From assembly GCA_964442735.1 (NCBI GenBank), contig CAYUAP010000008.1, positions 8,387 through 72,386 of the forward strand: 64,000 nucleotides of DNA. Reading direction: 5' to 3'. Positions 53,854 to 61,325 of the stretch are shown here, piece after piece. The translations under genes and the position numbers were made by a program. Every line of letters begins with the position of its first letter. The first letter of the stretch is position 1. Below the pieces are notes generated by a model. It made no database searches. It was given only the letters and a program-made list of their open reading frames with translations, and was not told where the DNA came from. Source of the DNA: JAUNBG01 sp964442735 (lineage in GTDB: Bacteria > Planctomycetota > Planctomycetia > Pirellulales > Thermoguttaceae).

Positions 53854-54291
53854 ATGAGCGAAGTAAATGTCAAAATATCCACCTGGGTTCAAGACGAGGT
53901 TTTTCCGAGTATCTATGGCCGTGGTACGGAATTGGTAGAAGAATTGTTAAAAGTCATGGAGGCCAAAAGCTGGCCTTCAAAAGACATTTTTGCGGTTCAA
54001 ATGGCTTTGGTCGAATCGATTACAAACGCGATAGACCATGGTAACCATTGTAATCCGGAAAAAAATGTTACCGTTCGTTGTTCTGTTTCAGATTCACTGG
54101 TTCGTGTTTCTGTAAAAGACGAAGGACCTGGTTTTAACGAAAAAGCAGTTCCGGACCCACGTAATAAAGAGAACATCGATATACCAAGTGGACGGGGAGT
54201 CCTTTTGATTCACGGATTCATGACCAAGGTCTGGTTCAACGATAGTGGTAATGAAGTGTTTATGGAAAAAGTACGTTCAACCGAAGTCTAA
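53854..54291 (+). CDS. RsbW-like anti-sigma serine kinase (HATPase_c)
   Basis: The 145-aa protein shows the GHKL boxes: N box LVESITNAIDHGN (about 52-64), G1 DEGPGF (about 92-97) and G2 SGRGVLLI (about 114). This is the RsbW/SpoIIAB-like fold that phosphorylates STAS partners and holds a sigma factor or another target. The gene lies 123 bases after the STAS gene. No PP2C phosphatase or sigma factor gene is nearby, so the input and output of the switch must be encoded elsewhere. Confidence 0.85.
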   Translation: MSEVNVKISTWVQDEVFPSIYGRGTELVEELLKVMEAKSWPSKDIFAVQMALVESITNAIDHGNHCNPEKNVTVRCSVSDSLVRVSVKDEGPGFNEKAVPDPRNKENIDIPSGRGVLLIHGFMTKVWFNDSGNEVFMEKVRSTEV

Positions 54292-54408
54292 AACCTGTTG
54301 TTCTATATTGTTGCAGGGATATTCTGAAACATTCAGGAAATGCAGATGGTTTATTTGCTTCTCCTTTTATTATATCGCTTAAAAACTGCAACAATAGAGA
54401 AAAAGAAC

Positions 54409-55395
54409 ATGAAGGTAGCTGTATTCAGTACAAAAGAGTACGATCGTCATTTTTTGGAAGAGGCCAACGATGGTCATTTCGAGTTAATTTTCTATTCAGC
54501 CCGACTTGAAGAATCGACTTGTCGTTTGGCAGAACATTTTCCTGTAGTATGTACTTTTGTCAATGATCGACTGGACGCGGATATTCTGTTGCGTCTTTTT
54601 AGTGGTGGAACACGTATGCTGGCATTACGATGTGCCGGTTATAATAATATTGATCTCTATTCCGTCAAACATTTAGGTCTAATAGTTGCCCGTGTTCCGG
54701 CGTATGCTCCTGATTCCATTTCCGAATTTACGATTGGATTGATCCTGGCTCTTGCCCGAAAAATTTGTAAAGGCTGGTTACGTACTAAAGAGGGTAATTT
54801 TTCATTGGAAGGACTTCTCGGATATAATATTTGTACTCGAACAGTCGGTATTATCGGAACAGGAAAGATCGGTTCTTTAACGGCCAAAGGTCTTCTAGGA
54901 TTAGGATGTACTATTTTGGCAAATGACAAGTATAAAAACGAGGATCTTGAAAAACTGGGTATTGTCTATGTCGATCGGCATGAAATTTTCTCCCAATGTG
55001 ACATTATCTCTTTACACTGTCCACTGACGACGGAAACAAAACATTTGATAAACGATGCGTCTATAGATCAAATGCGTTGGAATGTTATGTTAATCAATAC
55101 CAGTCGTGGCGGTTTAGTCGATACGGAAGCTGTTATACGTGGTTTAAAAAATGGGAAAATCGGAGCGTTGGCTCTGGATGTTTACGAAGAAGAAGCTAAT
55201 TTCTTTTTTGAGGATTATTCCGATAAAATCATTCAAGATGATGTGTTGGTCCGTATTTTAGGTTTTCCCAACGTTATCGTTACCGGACACCAGGCCTTTT
55301 TTACGACAGAAGCCATGCGTGCCATTGCACGTCAAACAATTGACAATATACGAGCCTTCGAAGAAGAACGCGTTCCGACCGGTGTTATCCAATAA
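54409..55395 (+). CDS. D-lactate dehydrogenase-type 2-hydroxyacid dehydrogenase
   Basis: Start 54409 (MKVAVFSTKEYD) matches the N-terminus of LdhA-type enzymes; the upstream ATG at 54340 would add 23 hydrophobic residues with no homology. The 328-aa protein has the Rossmann motif VGIIGTGKIGSLTAKGL (about 144), the catalytic Arg in INTSRGGLVD, a Glu in the DVYEEEANFFFED segment and His in VIVTGHQAFFT. It would reduce pyruvate to D-lactate with NADH. It follows the RsbW-like gene by 117 bases on the same strand, but a functional tie is not evident. Confidence 0.88.
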   Translation: MKVAVFSTKEYDRHFLEEANDGHFELIFYSARLEESTCRLAEHFPVVCTFVNDRLDADILLRLFSGGTRMLALRCAGYNNIDLYSVKHLGLIVARVPAYAPDSISEFTIGLILALARKICKGWLRTKEGNFSLEGLLGYNICTRTVGIIGTGKIGSLTAKGLLGLGCTILANDKYKNEDLEKLGIVYVDRHEIFSQCDIISLHCPLTTETKHLINDASIDQMRWNVMLINTSRGGLVDTEAVIRGLKNGKIGALALDVYEEEANFFFEDYSDKIIQDDVLVRILGFPNVIVTGHQAFFTTEAMRAIARQTIDNIRAFEEERVPTGVIQ

Positions 55396-55465
55396 CGAAA
55401 TACCGTTAAAATTAGGAAATTTATACAGTTTATTTAAAATAGGGGGAAAAAATAAAATTAATTGC

Positions 55466-55493
55466 TTGACATTCTATTTTCTCCAATTAGAAT
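55466..55493 (+). promoter_or_regulatory. Sigma-70-type promoter of the Ala/Pro-rich protein
   Basis: TTGACA (55466-55471), a 16-base spacer and TAGAAT (55488-55493). The predicted untranslated leader is about 130 bases long and AT-rich. Confidence 0.65.
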
Positions 55494-55630
55494 AGGTAAT
55501 ATAAAATCTTGATTTATATATTTCAAGATTAAAATTTTGTAGTTTTTGATTATTTACCCTATGGAAAAAGTCGATTGTTCATTATATCGATTTTTACCAA
55601 CGTTAAACGATTTTTTGTTTGGAGGATGTA

Positions 55631-56380
55631 ATGAAAAAAGTAGTCACTTTATTTGCTGTTCTCTTGGCCGTTTTTTGCCTGTCATATCAGACAAATAATG
55701 TAGTTGCCAAGGATTGTAATCCTTGTGCCGCCAATGCTGTAGTCATTGATTGCGCTCCTGCCATTGATGCAGATTGTACTTGTGGATGCTATGCTCAACG
55801 GTATACATTTTGTGGTTTCTTCAAAAGACATTTTCGTCACCGTTTTTGCGCTCCGGCAATTTATAATTGTATTCCGGAACCGGCTTGTGGACCGGTTTGT
55901 GATTTACCATTGAATGAAGCCCCGGCCAAACCACTAAAACGTGAAGCGACGGCAACGGCAGGCCAGGCTCCAAAACAAAATGCAGCTCCGGCTCCAAAAC
56001 AAAATGCAGCTCCGGCTCCAAAACAAAATGTAGCTCCGGCTCCAGCCCCAGTTTCCAAACCAACTGTGACCCCAGCTCCTGCTCCAGTTTCCAAACCAAC
56101 TGTGACCCCAGCTCCTGCTCCAGTTTCTAAACCAACTGTAGCTCCGGCTCCAGCCCCAGTTTCCAAACCAACTGTGACCCCAGCTCCTGCCCCAGTTTCT
56201 AAACCAACTGTAGCTCCGGCTATTGCTCCAGTTTCCAAACCAACTGTGACCCCAGCTCCTGCCCCAGTTTCCAAACCAACTGTAACCCCAGCTCCAGTTC
56301 CAGATGCAAAAAACGCCACGCCAGCTGCTAAAACTTCCACTAAAATAGAAATTAAGCCTGCCGACGCTAAAGCAAAATAG
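55631..56380 (+). CDS. Secreted Cys-rich protein with Ala/Pro repeat tail
   Basis: The ATG at 55631 has GGAGGA four bases upstream and opens with a signal peptide (KKVVTLFAVLLAVFCLSY). The mature N-terminal part (about 30-95) has more than ten Cys residues (CNPCAAN, CTCGCYAQRY, CGPVCDL), like small Cys-rich planctomycete surface proteins. The rest is a tail of APKQNA units followed by eight 12-residue repeats VSKPTVTPAPAP, encoded by 36-bp units. Such Pro-rich tails often span or bind the cell wall. The function is unknown. It converges on the LysM/YkuD-like gene, with a terminator between. Confidence 0.75.
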   Translation: MKKVVTLFAVLLAVFCLSYQTNNVVAKDCNPCAANAVVIDCAPAIDADCTCGCYAQRYTFCGFFKRHFRHRFCAPAIYNCIPEPACGPVCDLPLNEAPAKPLKREATATAGQAPKQNAAPAPKQNAAPAPKQNVAPAPAPVSKPTVTPAPAPVSKPTVTPAPAPVSKPTVAPAPAPVSKPTVTPAPAPVSKPTVAPAIAPVSKPTVTPAPAPVSKPTVTPAPVPDAKNATPAAKTSTKIEIKPADAKAK

Positions 56381-56554
56381 GAATTCCCCAAAAACAAAGC
56401 TGTTTCAGTTTTATATGGGAATAGTTTTATATGGGAATAAATATCATTCTGGATATTATTTCAAGGTATTTTTTAATTACATTTAATTAAAGAATTTCAG
56501 AAGAAATGTCCATGAGACAGAATTTCCATTCTTCAAAATAATCACTTTAAAGCA

Positions 56555-56592
56555 AAAACATCTGTTACAAATACTGTAACAGATGTTTTTTT
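56555..56592. terminator. Bidirectional intrinsic terminator
   Basis: AAAACATCTGTTAC and GTAACAGATGTTTT form a 14-bp perfect stem around a seven-base loop, with T-runs on both sides. It serves the two converging genes ending at 56380 and 56606. Confidence 0.92.
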
Positions 56593-56605
56593 ATGTTTAA
56601 ATGTT

Positions 56606-58168
56606 TTATTCCAAATTAAGTTTTGCACCAACAGGAAGCAGAATATCCAAGTGTGCAATATCGCGGTTTGAGAAGATGATCCCGCCAACCGGGGCAATTT
56701 CTGTTCCGATATATTCGGGTTGATTTGTGCCTTGAAGACCAAGACCGTTATTGAGTTCAATCCAACAGGGACCAAGTGGATTATTAGGAGATCCACCCGG
56801 AATGGTTTGTGGGGAGCCATCACTTCCAGGCCCTGTATATTCAGGATTTCTGATTTTTTGAGTAACGACGAGGAATCCACGCTGTGTTTTAGCGGGGACA
56901 GAATACCCCATTTTAAATCGACCTGCATAAAAACCGTTAAAGAGAAGTGTCATTTCTTTTCTATCCATTGACAGGAGTCCGGAAACAGGTCCATGAACCA
57001 CTTTTAATGTTAAACCGGGAGGAAGAACATCGGTCGGAGAAATCTGAAGCATATTGACCGTACCTAAAAATTCTGGGGTTACCTGATATTTAGCGGCTAT
57101 CGAATTTAACGTTTCATTATTTTCCGTTCTATAACCAGACTCCAGGATATGCTGTTGTGCGTCATAAAAGACAGTATAGGCGAGTTTATCAAGGGCATTA
57201 TAGAGTTGTTGTCGTTCATTTTCCGTTAGTTGGGAACGTTTTTGTTGTAATATCTCATTGAGATTGAAAAAAAGAGCACTAATTGTTTCACGATCTGTCT
57301 GTTTGTTTATCGTTTTGAAAATATCAAGAGCATTTTTTAACTGTGGATCAGGAGAAGCAGGCTGTTCATTGGAAGGAACAGTAAAAGGAAGAGGTCCCAT
57401 TTTCGGGAGTGTATTATTGACGTTGGAATCGGACGGAATAACAGCTCCAGTTGGTATAATACTACCCTGTTGCGTCTGATCCGGGGAGGCTTGAACCGAA
57501 TTAAGTTCCGCATTTATGCCGGTAGGCCGGGAAGAAGGAAGTGGAACAGGTCCTTGAATTATCGTGGAGGCGTTACCAGGAACAGTACTATTATCTCTAT
57601 TTACAGGTAATGGATTTACGGGTAATGGAATCTTTTTTTCCGAAGGCAATGCCGGTTCAATTTGGTGCGATTTAGCGATATTGGCAATATTATCGAACTG
57701 CAAATCAGGAAGAGTATCTGGAGTTCCAGTATCAGAAGTTTCCGCATAGCCATTTCCAATCTCCTCCTTTTTATTGTCTTTATTTTGAGGTGTCCGATCT
57801 GAAGAAACTGGTATTTCCGCTGATTTTGTATCAGATTTTACATCAGATTTTGTATTGGTAACAGAATCGGTTTGAACTGGAACAAATTTTGAGGGCAAGG
57901 TATCGTGTGACGCTACAGTTCCGGAGGGGGTCAAATTTTCCAGTTTTGGCAAGGATTCCCGGATCGGATTTTTATCGGGAATGAATGCCATTTTTTGATG
58001 AAGATAGACAGACGATATTATCTTGTTCTGCGCGAGAAAGGTACGAAGCGGATACAGTTTTCGTGGAAAGGTATCCCAAGCATTATCGGGCAGTATCGCG
58101 GCAACGCCTATAACGACAAAAAGCCAACCCACCAATACAACCATTCCCTTGAATAATTTCCCGATCAT
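56606..58168 (-). CDS. LysM / YkuD-like protein lacking catalytic residues
   Basis: Start 58168 is chosen because the signal anchor (KGMVVLVGWLFVVIGVAAIL) follows directly; 58237 would add 23 residues. A Ser/Pro/Asp-rich linker of about 250 residues precedes a LysM motif (ETLNSIAAKYQVTPEFLGTV) near 360 and a YkuD-like L,D-transpeptidase fold at the C-terminus. The catalytic motif of active enzymes, HGTNxPxxIGT...SHGCIR, appears here as QGTNQPEYIGTEIAPVGG: the first His is Gln (about 479), the second His is Val and the Cys is Gly (about 496). It is likely a cell-wall binding pseudoenzyme. Confidence 0.8.
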   Translation of the reverse strand: MIGKLFKGMVVLVGWLFVVIGVAAILPDNAWDTFPRKLYPLRTFLAQNKIISSVYLHQKMAFIPDKNPIRESLPKLENLTPSGTVASHDTLPSKFVPVQTDSVTNTKSDVKSDTKSAEIPVSSDRTPQNKDNKKEEIGNGYAETSDTGTPDTLPDLQFDNIANIAKSHQIEPALPSEKKIPLPVNPLPVNRDNSTVPGNASTIIQGPVPLPSSRPTGINAELNSVQASPDQTQQGSIIPTGAVIPSDSNVNNTLPKMGPLPFTVPSNEQPASPDPQLKNALDIFKTINKQTDRETISALFFNLNEILQQKRSQLTENERQQLYNALDKLAYTVFYDAQQHILESGYRTENNETLNSIAAKYQVTPEFLGTVNMLQISPTDVLPPGLTLKVVHGPVSGLLSMDRKEMTLLFNGFYAGRFKMGYSVPAKTQRGFLVVTQKIRNPEYTGPGSDGSPQTIPGGSPNNPLGPCWIELNNGLGLQGTNQPEYIGTEIAPVGGIIFSNRDIAHLDILLPVGAKLNLE

Positions 58169-58500
58169 TATTGTTATCCACTTTTTTTGATCTGTAAATA
58201 TAAAATGATGAACCCCAAAAGTTCTGTAAAACTTCACTATAAAGGTGGATTCTAACGATTTTCACAAAACGGGTCCAGACCATTTTTAAGAAAATTTTAA
58301 ATATCGTAAAATAGGAAAACATCGATAGAAATGGAAGGGCGGAAAAATATTTCATTGATTTATCCATAGAACTATAGACAAAAAACGAATATCACGTAAT
58401 AATATAAGGAGCGGTTTTTATGTAAAAGCCGCAAGGTGGGATAATATCTCAAGTTATTTATTTACTTTTATTTTATTTTGGATCAATGTGAGGCGATTCA
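58169..58500. other. Divergent intergenic region
   Basis: AT-rich DNA between the minus-strand LysM/YkuD-like gene and the ABC operon. It should hold promoters for both; no convincing element was singled out. The ABC gene has only GTGAGG near 58490 as a ribosome binding site. Confidence 0.45.
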
Positions 58501-59433
58501 ATGGGAACCGAATCAAGCATTGTTGACGAGACAGCAAAATCGGAAAAAACGGATGTTATCGTCGAAACAAGAAATTTGACAAAAATTTACCGCGATTTTT
58601 GGGGGCGACAAAAGGTACGAGCCTTAAAGGCCCTGGACTTGGAAATCAGAAAAGGAGAGGTCTTTGGCCTTCTCGGGCCGAACGGATCGGGAAAAACCAC
58701 AACGATCAAGCTCCTGTTAGGTCTTTTGTTTCCAACGAGCGGCGAGGTAAACATATTTGGTCAGCCGGCATCAAATGTCATTAAGAATGAAAAAATAGGT
58801 TATCTGCCCGAAGAATCCTATTTGTATCGATTTTTAAATGCAGAAGAGACACTTGATTTTTATGGACGTCTCTTTAATATTAGCAGTGCCGTTCGACGTC
58901 AGCGAGTAGCACAGTTAATAGCCATGGTCGGCTTGGAATCGGCCAAAAAGCGTCAGTTGCGCGAGTATTCGAAGGGCATGACCCGGCGTATTGGCCTGGC
59001 CCAGGCGTTGATTAACGATCCGGACCTGATCTTTTTGGACGAACCAACGAGCGGTTTAGATCCGATTGGAACTCGAAACATGAAGGATTTGATTATCGAG
59101 TTAAAAAATCAGGGCAAAACCGTTTTAATGTCGAGTCACCTTCTAGCCGATGTTCAGGATGTCTGCGACCGAATTGGTATTCTCTACCAAGGCGAATTAA
59201 AGGAATTGGGACGAGTGGAAGATCTTCTCAAGATCAGTGACGAAACCGAAATTCGAACTCGTAGCTTGAGTGCCGCCGCAAAAGATAAAATTGCCCAGAT
59301 TATTAAAGAAGACAATAGTGAAATGGTCTTTTGCGGTAATCCGACAACCTCTCTTGAAGAACTCTTCCTCAATATTATCGCCGAAAGTGAAGCACGACCC
59401 GGTAAACGTGTTCGTGGAGGAGGAAACGACTGA
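58501..59433 (+). CDS. ABC transporter ATP-binding protein
   Basis: The 310-aa protein has Walker A GPNGSGKTT (about 60), the signature YSKGMTRRIGLAQAL (about 160) and Walker B LIFLDEPTSGLDP (about 178), with the H-loop in MSSHLL. It belongs to the ABC-2-type export ATPases (CcmA/NatA-like). The C-terminal 90 residues form the accessory domain seen in gliding- or Nos-type systems. The stop codon shares a base with the start of the permease gene (TGATG), so translation is coupled. Confidence 0.92.
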   Translation: MGTESSIVDETAKSEKTDVIVETRNLTKIYRDFWGRQKVRALKALDLEIRKGEVFGLLGPNGSGKTTTIKLLLGLLFPTSGEVNIFGQPASNVIKNEKIGYLPEESYLYRFLNAEETLDFYGRLFNISSAVRRQRVAQLIAMVGLESAKKRQLREYSKGMTRRIGLAQALINDPDLIFLDEPTSGLDPIGTRNMKDLIIELKNQGKTVLMSSHLLADVQDVCDRIGILYQGELKELGRVEDLLKISDETEIRTRSLSAAAKDKIAQIIKEDNSEMVFCGNPTTSLEELFLNIIAESEARPGKRVRGGGND

Positions 59434-61325
59434 TGATTATCGAAAAACCTATTCCGGATTTCCTTCAGTGGATAGGAGGCGCAACTCTCAGTTGGCTTGT
59501 TGCCGTTGGGATTCTGCTGCTGATATTCGCTTTTGCCGGTTTTTTATTTGTTTTGATGCGCTTTGGACCTACACAGGTTATACCAATTTTTGTTCGGAAT
59601 ATCATTCAAGGATTGGAAGACCTGTTTAAAATTTCATGGTATCGTGTCGCCGCTATTGCCCGATTGATTATTCAGGAATCAATTCGTAAAAAAGTTATCG
59701 TCGTTTGTATTGTTTTTCTGGTACTTCTGATGTTTGCGAGTTGGTTTATCGATCCACAGACAACCGATCCGGCAAAACTCTGTTTGACCTTCGTTTTATC
59801 GACGACAAACTATCTTGTTTTGCTCCTGGCCCTGTTTTTGAGTGCCTTGAGTCTGCCAACCGATTTCAAGAACAAAACAATTTATACGGTCGTTACCAAA
59901 CCGGTTCGTGCAAGTGAAATCATTCTCGGTCGTATTGTCGGTCTGGGCCTGATCGGAACTGCCATTCTATTGGTTATGGCCGTTATGAGCTATATTTTTA
60001 TTTCCGCGAGTTTGACCCATACACACCTGGTTTATGAAAACGTTGATGTATTTCCTGTAACCGAATTAAAGGGAGATCCCACAGACCCTTCAGTCGTCAT
60101 TGCCAAGGGTACAACACGACAGCAGAACTGGCACAAACATGATATTGAAGTCTACGGCGATGGTAAAATAATCGTTTCGGAAGTCAATAATCACACACAT
60201 CATATAGAGCGGATAATTGATGGCGATAATGTTCGATACACCGTTGGGCGCGAACATGGTACCGTTCAGGCTAAAGTCCCCATTTATGGAAAATTGAAGT
60301 TCCGTGACGCAAATGAATTCGAAAAGGCAAAAGGAATTAACGTTGGTGAAGAATGGGACTACCGAAGTTACGTAGCCGGAGCTACATCCGAAGCCGTTAT
60401 TTGGACGTTTGATAAAGTCAATCCAAACAGTTACCCGGAAGGACTCCCCATTGAAATGACAATCAGTGTTTTCCGTACCCACAAGGGTGATATGGAAAAA
60501 ACTATTATGGGAACAATTCAGGTTCGTAACCCGAAGAATGGTTTAACCGCGACAACGAACGTCTTCAATTCAGAAAAATATATGACGAAGGCGCTCTTTA
60601 TTCCACGTAAAATCGAAGCAAATAAAGTTGAGGAAAATCCAACACTCCTTAAAGTTCAAGGGGACAAGTCCACCTTCGATTTACAGTCGGGCTTCCCTCA
60701 AAGAAAAGATTCCTATGATTTATTTGAAGATTTTGTTGTAGACGGACAATTGGAAATCTGGCTTTTCTGTATAGATGACGGTCAGTATTTTGGGGCTGCG
60801 GAACCGGATCTTTATATTCGAGCACAAGACGCCAGCGTCTTCGCCAATTTCCTAAAGGGATATTTGGGAATCTGGCAGCAGATGCTGATTCTGATCTCGT
60901 TCGGTGTACTTTTTAGTACCTTCTTGAGTGGACCTGTCGCAATGATTTCCACCTTTGGAATCATGATAGCAGCGTTTTGCAAGCAGTTATTTATGCAGGT
61001 TGCCTATATGGAAGCCTTGGGTGGAGGCCCCATTGAGGCACTAAAACGTCTGCTTGACCATGAAAACCTGATGACAGAATTATCAAAATCGTTTTCAACG
61101 GCTTTAATTAAATTTTTCGATTTAATCGCCTCTTTCTTCCTGAAGATCTTTAGTCTGTTCATTCCTTCATTTTCCGACTATAATATATATATGGATAGTG
61201 TGGCGTCCGGATATAATATTCCGATGAATACGATTCTCGTTCATTTAGTAACCACCTTGGCCTATGTGATACCACTTTTTATTGTTGGATATTTAATCCT
61301 GAGAAACCGGGAGGTGGCGAAATGA
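59433..61325 (+). CDS. ABC-2-type permease with large extracytoplasmic domain
   Basis: The 630-aa protein has one or two N-terminal membrane segments, then a cluster at about 85-195. A soluble domain follows (about 200-460; ELKGDPTDPSVVIAKGTTRQ onward) that must lie outside the cytoplasm, and further membrane segments end the protein. The insert between membrane segments is much longer than in standard ABC-2 permeases. It pairs with the ATPase whose gene overlaps it. The substrate is unknown. The next gene starts within its stop codon (ATGA). Confidence 0.8.
   Translation: MIIEKPIPDFLQWIGGATLSWLVAVGILLLIFAFAGFLFVLMRFGPTQVIPIFVRNIIQGLEDLFKISWYRVAAIARLIIQESIRKKVIVVCIVFLVLLMFASWFIDPQTTDPAKLCLTFVLSTTNYLVLLLALFLSALSLPTDFKNKTIYTVVTKPVRASEIILGRIVGLGLIGTAILLVMAVMSYIFISASLTHTHLVYENVDVFPVTELKGDPTDPSVVIAKGTTRQQNWHKHDIEVYGDGKIIVSEVNNHTHHIERIIDGDNVRYTVGREHGTVQAKVPIYGKLKFRDANEFEKAKGINVGEEWDYRSYVAGATSEAVIWTFDKVNPNSYPEGLPIEMTISVFRTHKGDMEKTIMGTIQVRNPKNGLTATTNVFNSEKYMTKALFIPRKIEANKVEENPTLLKVQGDKSTFDLQSGFPQRKDSYDLFEDFVVDGQLEIWLFCIDDGQYFGAAEPDLYIRAQDASVFANFLKGYLGIWQQMLILISFGVLFSTFLSGPVAMISTFGIMIAAFCKQLFMQVAYMEALGGGPIEALKRLLDHENLMTELSKSFSTALIKFFDLIASFFLKIFSLFIPSFSDYNIYMDSVASGYNIPMNTILVHLVTTLAYVIPLFIVGYLILRNREVAK

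Noticed and set aside
55861..56397. Minus-strand open frame with Gly-Ala-Gly-Val-Thr repeats
   Set aside because: Complement of the Ala/Pro repeat gene, which has a signal peptide, promoter and ribosome binding site on the plus strand.
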